From: Halieaceae bacterium
GTDB taxonomy: Bacteria > Pseudomonadota > Gammaproteobacteria > Pseudomonadales > Halieaceae
Assembly (NCBI GenBank): GCA_003520285.1
Contig: DOVB01000139.1
Span: 1-18,852, forward strand
Reading direction: 5' to 3'
Length of the DNA stretch: 18,852 nt
Position 1 is the first letter of the stretch. Each line of letters begins with the position of its first letter. Below the pieces are notes generated by a model. That model had not been told where the DNA came from. It saw only the letters and a program-made list of their open reading frames with translations, and searched no databases. Positions 8,193 through 17,897 of the stretch are shown one piece after another. Made by a program: the position numbers and the translations under genes.

Positions 8193-8720
8193 ATGTCTAG
8201 AGTCGCGAAATATCCTGTAAACGTGCCCCAGGGAGTTGAAGTCTCTCTTGAGGGTGGATCGGTGAATGTCAAAGGCGGCAAGGGTTCATTGTCGCTGGCC
8301 TTGACTGATGGTATTCAGGTAGAGAAAGAGGGTGACACATTAACGTTTGCTTACAGCGATGATGCTCACAAGGCGATGGCGGGTACGACACGCATGCTAG
8401 TGAATAACATGGTTGTTGGTGTCAGCACAGGTTGGGAAAAGAAGCTTCTTCTGAATGGCGTCGGTTACAGAGCCAAGGCAGAAGGTAACACGCTGAACCT
8501 AACGCTCGGGCTGTCGCACCCAGTGAATTATGTTCTTCCTGAGGGTGTGAGCGTAGAAACCCCAACGCAAACTGAGGTAGTGGTGAAAGGAATCGACAAG
8601 CAAGCCGTCGGTCAAGCCGCCGCTGAAATTCGAGCCTATCGTCCACCAGAGCCCTATAAAGGCAAGGGTGTTCGCTACGCAGATGAACATGTCCGTCGTA
8701 AAGACGCTAAGAAAAAGTAG
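8193..8720 (+). CDS. rplF: 50S ribosomal protein L6
   Basis: L6 lies near the factor-binding site and sarcin-ricin loop of the large subunit. The 175-residue product (177 in E. coli) begins MSRVAKYPV, has two repeated alpha/beta domains, and carries the C-terminal signature [19 protein letters not shown]. The ribosome binding site (GAAGAG) is weaker than those of its neighbours. The gene is 23 bases from rpsH and 10 bases from rplR. Confidence 0.97.
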   Translation: MSRVAKYPVNVPQGVEVSLEGGSVNVKGGKGSLSLALTDGIQVEKEGDTLTFAYSDDAHKAMAGTTRMLVNNMVVGVSTGWEKKLLLNGVGYRAKAEGNTLNLTLGLSHPVNYVLPEGVSVETPTQTEVVVKGIDKQAVGQAAAEIRAYRPPEPYKGKGVRYADEHVRRKDAKKK

Positions 8721-8730
8721 GTAAGCGCAC

Positions 8731-9081
8731 ATGAATGAAAAGACAGTATCTCGCCTACGTCGCGCACGAAAGAGTCGCGCACGTATGAAGGCGGCGGAGT
8801 CGGTGAGACTCTCTGTGCATCGAACACCGCGCCACATTTATGCGCAGGTGCTAACGCCTGGTGGTGATCAGGTGCTGGCCGCGGCGAGCACTCTCGATAA
8901 AAGCCTCCGCAGCGGTGTCACTGGGAATCAGGCAGCTGCGGCAGCGGTCGGTAAGCTCATTGCCGAACGCGCTAAAGAGAAAGGTGTGACCCGGGTCGCG
9001 TTTGATCGCAGTGGTTTTCGTTATCACGGTCGAGTTAAGTCATTGGCTGACGCGGCGCGTGAAAATGGACTGGAATTCTAG
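8731..9081 (+). CDS. rplR: 50S ribosomal protein L18
   Basis: L18 is a 5S rRNA-binding protein of the central protuberance, working with L5. The 116-residue product (117 in E. coli) has a basic N-terminus, then [24 protein letters not shown], the helix [13 protein letters not shown] and the ending [20 protein letters not shown]. The spacing to rplF (10 bases) and rpsE (14 bases) is typical of the spc operon. Confidence 0.97.
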   Translation: MNEKTVSRLRRARKSRARMKAAESVRLSVHRTPRHIYAQVLTPGGDQVLAAASTLDKSLRSGVTGNQAAAAAVGKLIAERAKEKGVTRVAFDRSGFRYHGRVKSLADAARENGLEF

Positions 9082-9095
9082 GGGTAGGCACGATT

Positions 9096-9602
9096 ATGAG
9101 TGATCAGAGAAGGCAACAAACAGAGGGCGATTTGCAAGAGAAGCTCGTCCAAGTCAATCGTGTCGCTAAGGTTGTCAAAGGTGGACGTATTTTCAGTTTC
9201 ACTGCGCTAACTGTTGTTGGTGATGGCAAGGGCAAAGTGGGTTTTGGCCGAGGCAAAGCACGCGAGGTACCTATTGCGATTCAAAAAGCAATGGAGGCAG
9301 CGCGCCGAAACATGATTGAGGTGGAGCTCGACGGTGGGACTATTCAGTATCCCATTAAAGCCCGACATGGAGCATCTAAAGTGTATATGCAGCCGGCCTC
9401 TGAGGGTACGGGCGTGATCGCTGGTGGTGCGATGAGAGCGGTTCTTGAAATTGCTGGGGTGGAGAACGTTTTAGCAAAGTGCTACGGCTCTACCAATCCC
9501 GTCAACGTGGTGCGTGCGACCTTTAACGGTCTGCGTGATATGGCCTCTCCTGATGACGTCGCTGCAAAGCGTGGTAAGTCAGTTGAAGAGATCTTGAATT
9601 AA
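9096..9602 (+). CDS. rpsE: 30S ribosomal protein S5
   Basis: S5 contributes to the mRNA entry channel and translational accuracy. The 168-residue product (167 in E. coli) has the double-stranded RNA-binding-like N-terminal domain with [20 protein letters not shown], the region linked to spectinomycin sensitivity in E. coli. It ends with the conserved [17 protein letters not shown]. No change is evident at the classic VKGG loop. The next gene, rpmD, follows after 25 bases. Confidence 0.98.
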   Translation: MSDQRRQQTEGDLQEKLVQVNRVAKVVKGGRIFSFTALTVVGDGKGKVGFGRGKAREVPIAIQKAMEAARRNMIEVELDGGTIQYPIKARHGASKVYMQPASEGTGVIAGGAMRAVLEIAGVENVLAKCYGSTNPVNVVRATFNGLRDMASPDDVAAKRGKSVEEILN

Positions 9603-9627
9603 GAACAGAAAAGGTGGTCGCATAGCC

Positions 9628-9822
9628 ATGGCTAAAACGACAGTTAAAGTTACACAAGTTAAGAGCCGTCACGGTCGTCAACGTTCACATCAGGCGTGCC
9701 TAGCAGGTTTGGGTTTGCGTCGCATTGGACATACAGTTGAGGTTGAAGATACGCCCTCAAACCGTGGCATGATCAACAAGGTAACCTACATGGTGAAGGT
9801 TGAGGAGTCGACGAATGTCTGA
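9628..9822 (+). CDS. rpmD: 50S ribosomal protein L30
   Basis: L30 is a small protein of the large subunit. The 64-residue product (59 in E. coli) contains [20 protein letters not shown] and the [24 protein letters not shown] core, with VTYMVKV as the last strand and a short extra C-terminal tail. AAGGTGG precedes the ATG at 9628. Its last eight bases overlap the chosen rplO start. Confidence 0.97.
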   Translation: MAKTTVKVTQVKSRHGRQRSHQACLAGLGLRRIGHTVEVEDTPSNRGMINKVTYMVKVEESTNV

Positions 9823-10261
9823 CGTTATGCGTTTAAACACCCTGAGCCCTGCGGATGGTTCTCGACCCAATGCTAAGCGTGTTGGTCGAGGCATTGGTAG
9901 TGGTCTTGGAAAGACAGCGGGCCGCGGTCATAAAGGACAGAAAGCGCGTTCAGGTGGCAGCGTGAGACCTGGTTTTGAAGGTGGTCAGATGCCACTGCAG
10001 AAGCGTCTACCGAAATATGGCTTTACGTCACGAGTTGGCATGAAGACAGCCGAGATACGGCTTGGTGATCTGGCGAAAGTGGTTGGTGACGAGATTAGCA
10101 TCGAGACCTTAAAAGACGCTGATCTACTCCGAAATGACATGCTTCGAGCGCGCATTTTCTTGGCGGGCACGATCGATCGAGCAGTTACAGTCAAAGGTTT
10201 GGGTGTGTCGAAAGGTGCTAGAGCGGCGATCGAGCAAGCCGGTGGCAAGGTCGAAGACTAA
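9815..10261 (+). CDS. rplO: 50S ribosomal protein L15
   Basis: L15 is a late assembly protein of the large subunit. The product has 148 residues (144 in E. coli), with a glycine-rich basic N-terminal arm ([20 protein letters not shown]) and a globular C-terminal domain ending [19 protein letters not shown] 9815 is preferred because GAGGAG (9802-9807) is 7 bases upstream. The later ATG 9827 would give the E. coli-like MRLNTLSP start but sits 19 bases from that site. The chosen start overlaps rpmD by eight bases and adds four residues (MSDV). Confidence 0.95.
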   Translation: MSDVMRLNTLSPADGSRPNAKRVGRGIGSGLGKTAGRGHKGQKARSGGSVRPGFEGGQMPLQKRLPKYGFTSRVGMKTAEIRLGDLAKVVGDEISIETLKDADLLRNDMLRARIFLAGTIDRAVTVKGLGVSKGARAAIEQAGGKVED

Positions 10262-11593
10262 ATGGCTAATGGGCAGCAAATTCCTAGTGTGAACACAGCT
10301 GGCTTGGGTGAGTTGTTCGCTCGCCTGCGGTTTGTTCTGGTTGCGATTATCATTTACCGAATAGGGACTCATATCCCTGTTCCCGGTATCGATCCAGCGC
10401 AATTACAGGCACTGTTCAACTCCAATCAAGGCACAATATTGGGGTTGGCGAACATGTTCTCAGGCGGGGCGCTCGAGCGTATGAGTATCCTAGCGCTAGG
10501 GATAATGCCGTATATTTCGGCGTCGATTATTATGCAATTGATGTCGGCAGTGACTCCCTCTTTGGAACAGTTAAAGAAGGAAGGTGAGTCGGGACGTCGG
10601 AAGATTAGTCAGTACACGCGATATCTCACGGTAGTGCTCGCGATTGTGCAGGCGACTGGAATGACGGTTGGTATGGCGAATCAGGGCATGGCGTTTAGCG
10701 TGAGCATAGTGTTCTATGTGATTGCTATCACCTCGCTGGTGACTGGCGCAGTATTCATGATGTGGCTGGGTGAACAGATCACGGAGCGCGGTGTAGGTAA
10801 CGGGATCTCACTGTTGATTTTCGCCGGAATTGTGGCGGGCTTACCCTCAGCGATTGGCCAGTCTTTAGAGCAGGCTCGTCAGGGCGAACTTAACATCTTA
10901 GTGTTGTTGGGGATTCTTGCACTCGCGATCATTGTTATTTACCTAATTATCTATATTGAACGTGGCCAGCGCCGGATTACTGTGAATTACGCGAAGCAGC
11001 AGCGCGGCAATCGGATGTATCAGGCGCAAAGCTCTCACCTGCCGCTCAAAGTGAATATGGCGGGGGTCATACCAGCGATTTTCGCCAGCAGTATTCTATT
11101 GTTCCCTGCGTCGATCGCGCAGTGGTTTGGCTCGGGTAGTTCGTCCGACTGGTTACAGGACCTCGCGGTTGCAATCGGGCCCGGGCAGCCGCTGAATATT
11201 TTATTGTTCACGGTGTTTATTGTTTTCTTTTGCTTCTTCTATACCGCCCTGATGTTTAACCCGGTTGAAGTGGCTGATAATTTGAAGCGCTCGGGCGCCT
11301 TTGTACCTGGTATACGTCCAGGGCAACAGACCGCAAATTTCATTGATGGTGTGTTGACTCGATTGACGGTGTTTGGTTCGGCGTACATCGCACTGGTCTG
11401 CTTATTGCCACAGTTTTTGGTGGTGACTTGGAATGTTCCGTTCTATCTCGGTGGAACATCTTTGTTGATCGTTGTGGTCGTAGTTATGGATTTCATGGCT
11501 CAAGTACAAAGTCATATGATGTCGCAGCAGTATGACTCGGTGATGAAGAAGGCAAATTTGAAAAACCAAGGGGCTACCGGAAGGCTTCGGTAG
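10262..11593 (+). CDS. secY: Preprotein translocase subunit SecY
   Basis: SecY forms the inner-membrane channel of the Sec translocon with SecE and SecG, passing unfolded proteins from SecA or ribosomes. The 443-residue product equals the E. coli length, and ten membrane segments are expected. Visible landmarks are [10 protein letters not shown] after TM1, the plug/TM2 region with [15 protein letters not shown] at 79-93, and the cytoplasmic loop [14 protein letters not shown]. Arg352 in that loop corresponds to E. coli Arg357, needed for SecA-driven translocation. The ATG directly abuts the rplO stop (10259-10261) and its AAGG lies in the end of rplO, suggesting translational coupling. Confidence 0.98.
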   Translation: MANGQQIPSVNTAGLGELFARLRFVLVAIIIYRIGTHIPVPGIDPAQLQALFNSNQGTILGLANMFSGGALERMSILALGIMPYISASIIMQLMSAVTPSLEQLKKEGESGRRKISQYTRYLTVVLAIVQATGMTVGMANQGMAFSVSIVFYVIAITSLVTGAVFMMWLGEQITERGVGNGISLLIFAGIVAGLPSAIGQSLEQARQGELNILVLLGILALAIIVIYLIIYIERGQRRITVNYAKQQRGNRMYQAQSSHLPLKVNMAGVIPAIFASSILLFPASIAQWFGSGSSSDWLQDLAVAIGPGQPLNILLFTVFIVFFCFFYTALMFNPVEVADNLKRSGAFVPGIRPGQQTANFIDGVLTRLTVFGSAYIALVCLLPQFLVVTWNVPFYLGGTSLLIVVVVVMDFMAQVQSHMMSQQYDSVMKKANLKNQGATGRLR

Positions 11594-11616
11594 GTCAGTA
11601 GTAACGGAGAAATGTG

Positions 11617-11733
11617 ATGAAAGTAAGAGCATCAGTGAAGAAGATTTGCCGCAACTGTAAAGTCGTGCGCCGTGCTGGTGTGGTGAGGGTCATTTGTTCC
11701 TCGGATCCACGCCATAAGCAGCGCCAGGGTTAA
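11617..11733 (+). CDS. rpmJ: 50S ribosomal protein L36 (zinc-binding form)
   Basis: This 38-residue protein is the last gene of the spc set. It reads [20 protein letters not shown] and continues to a KQRQG end. Cys11, Cys14, Cys27 and His33 form the zinc ribbon of the standard (C+) form, unlike the zinc-free paralogue some bacteria carry elsewhere. GGAG at 11606-11609 lies 7 bases before the ATG. A 126-base gap to rpsM follows. Confidence 0.97.
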   Translation: MKVRASVKKICRNCKVVRRAGVVRVICSSDPRHKQRQG

Positions 11734-11764
11734 GACAAGTCATAAGTTGATTTTTAACAGCGAA

Positions 11765-11880
11765 ATCGATAAACTGCCGCGCCTTTTACCGACGCAAACC
11801 GCGGAATCAGGACAGTAAGAATCGATCGCGAAACAGAATAGAAATTTGGAGAAAGTTGGATGGCTCGTATTGCCGGCGTC
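11765..11880 (+). promoter_or_regulatory. Candidate alpha-operon leader structure before rpsM
   Basis: The 126-base gap between rpmJ and rpsM (11734-11859) holds a possible nested fold. ATCGAT at 11765-11770 can pair with ATCGAT at 11821-11826. Inside this, CCGCG (11777-11781) pairs with CGCGG (11800-11804). The inner loop contains GACGC (11791-11795), complementary to GCGTC (11876-11880) in rpsM codons 6-7. In E. coli, S4 represses this operon through a pseudoknot joining a leader loop to the rpsM start. The likeness is in geometry only, and each helix is short enough to arise by chance. Confidence 0.3.
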
Positions 11881-12216
11881 AACATACCTGACAACAAACA
11901 TGCAGTAATTTCGCTCACCTACATTTTTGGTGTGGGTAAAACTAGGGCGAAGCTGATTTGTGCTGCGTCTAAGATCGCTGAAGACACCAAGATTGGTGAT
12001 CTCTCGGAGTCGCAGATGGATGATCTCCGTGGCAAAGTGGGTGAGTTCATGGTCGAGGGCGACCTGCGCCGTGAAGTGTCAATGAATATTAAGCGCTTAA
12101 TGGATCTCGGGTGTAACCGTGGTCTGCGTCATCGGAAAGGCCTGCCCTTGCGCGGCCAGCGAACTAAAACTAACGCGAGAACTCGAAAGGGTCCACGCAA
12201 GCCGATTCGCAAGTAA
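11860..12216 (+). CDS. rpsM: 30S ribosomal protein S13
   Basis: S13 in the 30S head touches tRNA and forms a bridge to L5 of the large subunit. The 118-residue product equals the E. coli length, starting [20 protein letters not shown] with [10 protein letters not shown], then [20 protein letters not shown] and the basic tail [13 protein letters not shown] (11848-11851) lies 8 bases before the ATG. It is the first gene of the alpha set, where S4 feedback acts in E. coli. Confidence 0.98.
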   Translation: MARIAGVNIPDNKHAVISLTYIFGVGKTRAKLICAASKIAEDTKIGDLSESQMDDLRGKVGEFMVEGDLRREVSMNIKRLMDLGCNRGLRHRKGLPLRGQRTKTNARTRKGPRKPIRK

Positions 12217-12223
12217 GAACAGG

Positions 12224-12270
12224 TGAGCGCTTTATGAGCGCTCAATTAGTGTAGCTACACCGCAGTGTAG
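12224..12270 (+). promoter_or_regulatory. Two hairpins in the rpsM-rpsK spacer
   Basis: The 81-base spacer 12217-12297 contains an 8-bp perfect stem (TGAGCGCT 12224-12231 with AGCGCTCA 12237-12244, loop TTATG). A second, 6-bp stem follows (CTACAC 12255-12260 with GTGTAG 12265-12270, loop CGCA). An extra GTGTAG at 12249-12254 precedes the second stem. Neither hairpin is followed by a T-run, so they are more likely processing, stability or translational elements than terminators. The function is unknown. Confidence 0.5.
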
Positions 12271-12297
12271 TGTTGATATTAAAAGTAGGACATAGAT

Positions 12298-12690
12298 ATG
12301 GCTAAGCCAAGCGCGAAAACGCCGCGTCGTAAAATTACCAAAACCGTGGTAGACGGAGTGGCGCACATTCATGCGTCATTTAATAACACCATCGTGACCA
12401 TCACCGATCGTCAGGGAAATACCCTAAGCTGGGCAACTGCCGGCGGGTCAGGATTTCGTGGCTCTAGAAAGAGCACGCCCTTTGCTGCCCAAGTCGCAGC
12501 AGAGCGAGCCGGTGAGGCTGCCAAGGATTACGGTCTAAAGAATCTGGATGTTCAGGTGAAAGGTCCAGGGCCCGGCCGAGAATCAGCAGTGCGAGCTCTT
12601 AACGGTTGCGGTTACAAGATAACCAACATCACAGACGTGACACCTATTCCGCACAATGGTTGTCGTCCACCCAAGAAGCGCCGCGTGTAA
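12298..12690 (+). CDS. rpsK: 30S ribosomal protein S11
   Basis: S11 is part of the 30S platform and interacts with mRNA near the exit channel. The 130-residue product (129 in E. coli) has [20 protein letters not shown], the [16 protein letters not shown] segment and the ending [13 protein letters not shown]. Asn120-Gly121 corresponds to the E. coli Asn119 site known to become isoaspartate. TAGGA precedes the ATG at 12298. The spacer before it is unusually long and holds hairpins. Confidence 0.98.
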   Translation: MAKPSAKTPRRKITKTVVDGVAHIHASFNNTIVTITDRQGNTLSWATAGGSGFRGSRKSTPFAAQVAAERAGEAAKDYGLKNLDVQVKGPGPGRESAVRALNGCGYKITNITDVTPIPHNGCRPPKKRRV

Positions 12691-12709
12691 GGCATAGGAA
12701 GGAATAAAC

Positions 12710-13330
12710 ATGGCTCGATATATTGGACCAAAGTGTAAGTTAGCTCGCCGTGAAGGCACAGATCTTTTCCTAAAGAGTGGGGCGCGTTCGCTCGATTCTA
12801 AGTGCAAGCTTGAAACAGCGCCGGGAATGCACGGCGCTCGACGTGGTCGCTTGTCAGACTACGGTGTGCAGTTGCGTGAGAAGCAGAAAGTGCGTCGTAT
12901 CTACGGCATCCTCGAGAAGCAGTTTCGCGGCTACTACAAAGAAGCAGCCCGACGTAAAGGAGCAACCGGTGAGAACTTGTTGCAGTTGTTAGAGAGCCGT
13001 CTTGACAACGTTGTGTATCGCATGGGATTCGCCTGTACACGTGCAGAGGCGCGCCAGTTAGTTGCGCACAAAGGCATCGTCGTTAATGGCGCGGTCGTGA
13101 ATGTCCCCTCTTATCAAGTTCAGGCAGGTGATGCAGTCGCGGTTCGTGAGAAAGCTAAGAAGCAGTTGCGTATTCAGTCGGCGGTAGCCCTAGCGGCTCA
13201 GCGCGGTGAGATTGAATGGATTGACGTTAATACCGAGAAGCTCGAAGGTGTGTTTAAAGCGCGGCCAGAGCGTGCCGAGCTGTCATCTGAGATCAACGAG
13301 AACTTGATCGTAGAGCTCTACTCGAAGTAA
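12710..13330 (+). CDS. rpsD: 30S ribosomal protein S4
   Basis: S4 is a primary 16S rRNA-binding protein that nucleates 30S assembly, affects accuracy, and in E. coli represses the alpha operon. The 206-residue product equals the E. coli length. It begins [20 protein letters not shown], contains [19 protein letters not shown], and has the S4 RNA-binding domain from about residue 96 ([13 protein letters not shown] to QVQAGDAV). It ends [20 protein letters not shown] is a strong ribosome binding site. Confidence 0.98.
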   Translation: MARYIGPKCKLARREGTDLFLKSGARSLDSKCKLETAPGMHGARRGRLSDYGVQLREKQKVRRIYGILEKQFRGYYKEAARRKGATGENLLQLLESRLDNVVYRMGFACTRAEARQLVAHKGIVVNGAVVNVPSYQVQAGDAVAVREKAKKQLRIQSAVALAAQRGEIEWIDVNTEKLEGVFKARPERAELSSEINENLIVELYSK

Positions 13331-13364
13331 GACGTCCAAATCAACCGAATTGATAGGTGCCTAC

Positions 13365-14369
13365 ATGCAAAGTGCAGTAAATGAGTTTCTGACCCCACGC
13401 GTTATTACGGTGGATGAAAAGAGTACGACTCGCGCGCTAGTGACACTAGAGCCACTAGAGCGTGGATTCGGTCACACCTTGGGTAATGCGCTGCGACGTA
13501 TTTTGTTGTCGTCCATGCCAGGATGCGCTATCACCGAAGTTCAGATAGATGGCGTTCTGCACGAGTACAGCACCATCGAAGGGGTGCAAGAGGACGTTAT
13601 CGAGATCTTGCTCAATCTTAAAGATGTCGCTGTTATTCTGAACGGAAAAGATGAAGCCGAGCTGACACTCAGCAAATCAACCCCCGGAGTCGTCACCGCT
13701 GGTGATATTACTTTGGATCATGATGTCGAGATTTCGAACCCTGATCACGTCATCTGTAATATCACGGGTGGATCAGGTATTAGCATCAAGCTTTTGATCA
13801 GCCGTGGCAGAGGCTATTCGCCGGCTGATTCGCGCAGCAGCGAAGAGGATGAGACTAGAGCGATTGGTCGCTTGCAGCTCGACGCTACTTTTTCACCGAT
13901 TCGTCGAGTCGCTTATGTGGTTGAGTCGGCTCGAGTTGAGCAGCGAACTGACCTAGACAAGCTTGTGCTAGATCTCGAGACGAACGGTACGATTGATCCA
14001 GAGGAAGCGATTAGACGTGCAGCCACTATTCTGCAGCAGCAGCTTGCGGTGTTTGTTGATCTTGAAAGCGAAAGTGAAGCTGAGGCAGTGGTAGAGGAAG
14101 ACGAGGTTGATCCGATTCTGTTGCGCCCAGTCGATGATCTGGAACTGACGGTACGTTCTGCTAACTGTTTAAAAGCAGAGAATATTTACTATATTGGTGA
14201 TCTTGTTCAGCGCACAGAAGTCGAGCTGTTAAAGACACCAAACTTGGGTAAAAAATCTCTGACAGAAATTAAAGATGTTCTGGCATCTCGCGGGTTATCT
14301 CTGGGAATGCGCCTAGATAACTGGCCACCAGCGAGTTTGAAAAATGATGATCGAGTACTGAGTCTCTAG
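13365..14369 (+). CDS. rpoA: DNA-directed RNA polymerase subunit alpha
   Basis: The alpha subunit dimerises to start RNA polymerase assembly, and its C-terminal domain binds UP elements and activators. The product has 334 residues (329 in E. coli). The N-terminal domain carries [20 protein letters not shown] at 31-50, with Arg45 needed for dimerisation. The linker is acidic (VVEEDE). The C-terminal domain has [12 protein letters not shown], where Arg264 matches the DNA-contacting Arg265 of E. coli. ATG 13365 is chosen because AGG lies about 8 bases upstream and the [12 protein letters not shown] start matches the family. The C-terminus is a few residues longer than in E. coli. Confidence 0.98.
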   Translation: MQSAVNEFLTPRVITVDEKSTTRALVTLEPLERGFGHTLGNALRRILLSSMPGCAITEVQIDGVLHEYSTIEGVQEDVIEILLNLKDVAVILNGKDEAELTLSKSTPGVVTAGDITLDHDVEISNPDHVICNITGGSGISIKLLISRGRGYSPADSRSSEEDETRAIGRLQLDATFSPIRRVAYVVESARVEQRTDLDKLVLDLETNGTIDPEEAIRRAATILQQQLAVFVDLESESEAEAVVEEDEVDPILLRPVDDLELTVRSANCLKAENIYYIGDLVQRTEVELLKTPNLGKKSLTEIKDVLASRGLSLGMRLDNWPPASLKNDDRVLSL

Positions 14370-14426
14370 TAGTCGTCTAACGTTACAATTGCAGCCCTCG
14401 GGCATACGAAGTAAAGGAATATAGTC

Positions 14427-14825
14427 ATGCGTCATCGTCATAGTGGACGTCAGTTAAATCGTAATAGCTCACATCGTAAAGCGATGTTTCGCAACATGAC
14501 GGCGTCTTTGGTCAAGCACGAGCTGATTAAAACGACCTTGCCAAAGGCGAAGGAGCTGCGCGGTTATGCAGAGCCAATCATCACTTTGGCCAAGGAAGAT
14601 AGCGTTGCAAATCGACGCTTGGCCTTCAATCGTCTGCGCGATAAAGAAGTGGTCGGTAAGCTTTTCAGTGAGATTGGGCCTCGCTACCAAGATCGTCCCG
14701 GCGGATACCTCAGAATTTTAAAGTGTGGTTTTCGAACGGGCGACAAAGCGCCAATGGCGTATGTTGAATTGGTTGACCGCCCAGTCGTTGAAATTGACGA
14801 CGAGATGGAATTAACGGAAGAGTAG
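14427..14825 (+). CDS. rplQ: 50S ribosomal protein L17
   Basis: L17 is a large-subunit protein near the tunnel exit and the last gene of the alpha operon. The 132-residue product (127 in E. coli) begins [20 protein letters not shown] and contains [32 protein letters not shown] and a [13 protein letters not shown] end. It has a short acidic tail. AAGGA stands 8 bases before the ATG. A strong terminator follows 20 bases after the stop. Confidence 0.98.
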   Translation: MRHRHSGRQLNRNSSHRKAMFRNMTASLVKHELIKTTLPKAKELRGYAEPIITLAKEDSVANRRLAFNRLRDKEVVGKLFSEIGPRYQDRPGGYLRILKCGFRTGDKAPMAYVELVDRPVVEIDDEMELTEE

Positions 14826-14845
14826 TAACACGCTTTGATTGAAAG

Positions 14846-14870
14846 GCCGCGCTAAGCGCGGCTTTTTTTT
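14846..14870 (+). terminator. Intrinsic terminator of the ribosomal protein operon
   Basis: A 7-bp GC stem (GCCGCGC 14846-14852, loop TAA, GCGCGGC 14856-14862) is followed by eight T residues. It ends the plus-strand block that starts at rpsJ. On the minus strand only a short TTTC follows the stem, so termination of uvrA by it would be weaker. The remaining sequence 14871-14968 shows no gene or other clear signal. Confidence 0.92.
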
Positions 14871-14968
14871 GTCTCTTGATCATGACTCAAAGACTTGCGC
14901 ATGATTAGACTTCGGTGCGTTCTCGTCACCTGAGTCTCATTTGCGCCCCAGTAAGAGGGTTCTGGCGG

Positions 14969-17821
14969 TTAGGCTGTTGCAGCTGTCGTCTTTGGTGCGT
15001 GGTCTAATAGCGCTCCAAGAAATCGACCGGTGTGGCTCCCCGGGACTTTAGCCACTTGTTCTGGCGTGCCTTCGGCGATGATGTTGCCGCCACCGCTGCC
15101 ACCTTCTGGACCCAGGTCGATGATCCAATCTGCAGTTTTGATGACGTCTAGATTATGTTCGATGATCACGACGGTATTGCCATGGCGACGCAGCCTGTGC
15201 AGAACATCGAGTAACATGCGGATATCTTCAAAGTGAAGACCAGTCGTGGGTTCGTCTAAGATATAGAGCGTTTGACCCGTATCCCGCTTCGAGAGCTCTT
15301 TCGAGAGCTTGACACGCTGAGCTTCGCCGCCTGATAGGGTGGTTGCAGCTTGTCCTAAGCGAATATAAGACAGTCCGACATCCATGAGTGTTTGCAGCTT
15401 ACGCGCTATGGTGGGAACAGGTTCAAAGAATATCAGTGCGTCTTCAACGGTCATCTCTAAGACCTCAGAGATATTCTTGCCTTTGTACTGAATATCGAGA
15501 GTTTCTCGGTTATATCGTTTGCCGCGACACTCATCGCAAGGCACGTAGATATCGGGTAAGAAGTGCATTTCGACTTTAGTGACACCATCTCCTTGGCAGG
15601 CTTCGCAGCGGCCACCGCGCACGTTAAAGCTAAAGCGCCCTGGCTTGTAGCCTCGTGCACGAGCCTCTTGGGTGCCGGCAAACAGGTCTCGGACGGGCGT
15701 AAAAATGCCGGTATAAGTGGCTGGGTTGGATCTGGGTGTGCGACCGATGGGACTTTGATCGATATCGATACATTTATCGACCCAGTTTAGGCCGCTGATA
15801 CTGTCGTGGTCGGCGGCAACCAGTGTGGTAGCACCATTCAATGCAGTCGCTGCGAGTGGGTACAGCGTTGCGTTGATCAGGGTAGATTTTCCTGAGCCCG
15901 ATACCCCGGTGATACAAGTAAGAAGGCCGACCGGAATAGTAAGGTTGACGTCGTTTAAGTTGTTACCGCGTGCTCCGCTGATCTGGATTGTCCGCTCTTT
16001 GGTAATCTCATACCGTTGAGTGGGAATTTCGATAACACGGCGTCCGGACAGATATGCGCCGGTGAGTGATTTTTTACAGGCTAATACTTCTTCATAAGTT
16101 CCGGCTACGACGATCTCGCCACCATGAACTCCGGCGCCCGGGCCGACATCGATGATGTAATCGGCTGCTCGAATCGCATCTTCATCGTGTTCGACTACGA
16201 GTACCGTGTTGCCAAGGTCTCGCAAGTGATTCAGCGTTGCGATCAGGCGTTCGTTGTCTCTTTGGTGGAGTCCTATCGACGGTTCGTCCAGGATATACAT
16301 TACACCGACCAGTCCCGCACCAATCTGAGAGGCGAGTCGTATACGCTGCGCCTCACCGCCAGAGAGGGTTTCTGCGCTGCGGTCGAGAGACAGGTAGTTC
16401 AGACCCACGTCGACTAAAAACCGGTAGCGTGCACGGATTTCCTTCATAATTTTGCTGGCGATTTCACCTTTTCTACCCGGAAGTTCAAGTGCGTCAAAAT
16501 AAGTGGCCGCGAGCCCAACCGGCATTGCGGCTATTGCCGGAAGTGTTTTCTCGTCGACGAAGACGTGCCTGGCGTCACGACACAATCGGGTGCCCTGGCA
16601 TTCAGGACATTGCTGACTCGCGATAAATTTAGAGAGATCGTCTCGAACTGACTGCGAATCTGTGTCTCGATAGCGGCGCTCTAAATTGGGTATTATTCCT
16701 TCAAACACGTGCCGATTTTTAAACACGGTGCCTCGATCGTTGATATAACTGAACGCGATTTCATCGGTACCTGATCCGTAAAGGACGATATTTTTAATCG
16801 TGTCGGGTAGTTCTTCAAAAGGGGTGTCGATCGAGAATTTGTAGTGCGCGGCAAGCGACGACAGCATATGAAAATAGTAGACGTTTCGTCGATCCCAGCC
16901 TCTTATCGCGCCTTCAGCAAGGCTTGACGAGCTATCAACAATGACGCGATCAGCTTCAAAATATTGCTTTACGCCCAGCCCATCGCAGCCCGAACAGGCG
17001 CCGGCAGGATTGTTGAAGGAGAATAAGCGCGGTTCTAGGCTGTCGATACTATGACCGCAAGTGGGGCAGGCGAAGCGCGCGGAGAATATGATCTCGCGTG
17101 CTTCGTCGTCCATAGACACAATGCCGGCGAGCCCGTCGGTGAGTTCGAGTGCGGTCTCGAATGATTCAGCCAGTCGTTGCGCTAGATCAGGGCGCACTTT
17201 AAAGCGGTCTACGACGACTTCGATCGTATGCTTCTTCTTTTTATCGAGGTCGGGCGTATCATCTAAGTCGGTAACGATGCCGTCGATCCGTGCTCGCACA
17301 AAACCCTGGCTTTTCAGGCTCTCTATCAGGTGTAAGTGCTCACCTTTACGAGCTTTTATGATGGGTGCGATGAGCATCCAGCGGCTTTCTTCAGGTTGCG
17401 AGAGCACGGTGTCTACCATCTGGCTTACGGTTTGAGCTGCGAGTGGGAGGTCATGATCGGGACACCGAGGCTCGCCCGCTCGCGCGAATAAAAGTCGCAG
17501 ATAATCGTATATTTCAGTGATCGTTCCGACGGTCGAACGCGGATTATGTGATGTCGATTTTTGCTCAATCGAAATCGCCGGCGAGAGTCCCTCGATGTGA
17601 TCGACGTCGGGCTTTTCCATCATGGACAAGAACTGACGTGCATAGGTTGAAAGTGATTCAACGTAGCGACGCTGACCCTCAGCGTACAGTGTGTCGAAGG
17701 CGAGAGAGGATTTGCCAGATCCTGATAAGCCTGTGATGACAATCAGTTTGTCACGGGGGATGTCCAAATCTATGTTTTTTAGATTGTGTGTACGCGCGCC
17801 CCGAACGTGAATGGTGTCCAT
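14969..17821 (-). CDS. uvrA: Excinuclease ABC subunit UvrA
   Basis: UvrA is the ATP-driven damage sensor of nucleotide excision repair; as a dimer it loads UvrB onto damaged DNA. The 950-residue product (940 in E. coli) has two ABC ATPase modules: Walker [10 protein letters not shown] at 31-39 and GVSGSGKST at 639-647, signatures LSGGEAQR at 486-493 and 829-836, and Walker [11 protein letters not shown] at 509-518 and [10 protein letters not shown] at 853-862. Zinc cysteines are 252, 255, 276 and 279 in the first module and 739, 742, 762 and 765 in the second. The ATG complementary to 17819-17821 fits the family start [13 protein letters not shown] and has AAGGG upstream; a longer reading to 17842 would add seven residues and begin at the predicted transcription start. 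It is convergent with rplQ. Confidence 0.98.
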   Translation of the reverse strand: MDTIHVRGARTHNLKNIDLDIPRDKLIVITGLSGSGKSSLAFDTLYAEGQRRYVESLSTYARQFLSMMEKPDVDHIEGLSPAISIEQKSTSHNPRSTVGTITEIYDYLRLLFARAGEPRCPDHDLPLAAQTVSQMVDTVLSQPEESRWMLIAPIIKARKGEHLHLIESLKSQGFVRARIDGIVTDLDDTPDLDKKKKHTIEVVVDRFKVRPDLAQRLAESFETALELTDGLAGIVSMDDEAREIIFSARFACPTCGHSIDSLEPRLFSFNNPAGACSGCDGLGVKQYFEADRVIVDSSSSLAEGAIRGWDRRNVYYFHMLSSLAAHYKFSIDTPFEELPDTIKNIVLYGSGTDEIAFSYINDRGTVFKNRHVFEGIIPNLERRYRDTDSQSVRDDLSKFIASQQCPECQGTRLCRDARHVFVDEKTLPAIAAMPVGLAATYFDALELPGRKGEIASKIMKEIRARYRFLVDVGLNYLSLDRSAETLSGGEAQRIRLASQIGAGLVGVMYILDEPSIGLHQRDNERLIATLNHLRDLGNTVLVVEHDEDAIRAADYIIDVGPGAGVHGGEIVVAGTYEEVLACKKSLTGAYLSGRRVIEIPTQRYEITKERTIQISGARGNNLNDVNLTIPVGLLTCITGVSGSGKSTLINATLYPLAATALNGATTLVAADHDSISGLNWVDKCIDIDQSPIGRTPRSNPATYTGIFTPVRDLFAGTQEARARGYKPGRFSFNVRGGRCEACQGDGVTKVEMHFLPDIYVPCDECRGKRYNRETLDIQYKGKNISEVLEMTVEDALIFFEPVPTIARKLQTLMDVGLSYIRLGQAATTLSGGEAQRVKLSKELSKRDTGQTLYILDEPTTGLHFEDIRMLLDVLHRLRRHGNTVVIIEHNLDVIKTADWIIDLGPEGGSGGGNIIAEGTPEQVAKVPGSHTGRFLGALLDHAPKTTAATA

Positions 17822-17846
17822 GCCAACCCTTCTCAGAAACAATCAG

Positions 17847-17863
17847 CTAGTATAGTGATACAG
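17847..17863 (-). promoter_or_regulatory. Candidate LexA (SOS) box overlapping the uvrA promoter
   Basis: Minus-strand CTGTATCACTATACTAG resembles the LexA consensus CTGT-N8-ACAG. The first half (CTGTAT) is perfect; the second is degraded (ACTA in the standard register, or CTAG with one extra base). It covers the -10 and part of the spacer, where a repressor would block transcription. uvrA is SOS-regulated in E. coli, which supports the reading, but the poor half-site keeps this tentative. Confidence 0.4.
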
Positions 17864-17877
17864 TGGCTCAGTGACAA
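17849..17877 (-). promoter_or_regulatory. Sigma70-type promoter of uvrA
   Basis: On the minus strand, TTGTCA (complement of 17872-17877), a 17-base spacer and TATACT (complement of 17849-17854) form a strong promoter, one mismatch from consensus in each hexamer. Transcription would begin near 17842, leaving a leader of about 21 bases before the uvrA ATG. Confidence 0.75.
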
Positions 17878-17897
17878 AAGCTGTTTGGTTCAAAGCG

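Noticed and set aside
11747..11775. Possible alpha operon promoter (TTGATT, 17 bases, TAAACT)
   Set aside because: Each hexamer matches four of six positions in an AT-rich gap, which is expected by chance fairly often.
12249..12260. Perfect 12-base palindrome GTGTAGCTACAC as an operator
   Set aside because: It cannot form an RNA hairpin without a loop, lies within an operon, and its right half is better explained as an arm of the neighbouring hairpin.
16124..16417. Plus-strand open frames inside uvrA (here and at 17061-17435)
   Set aside because: They are antisense shadows of a clearly coding uvrA frame with conserved ATPase motifs, and carry no domain of their own.
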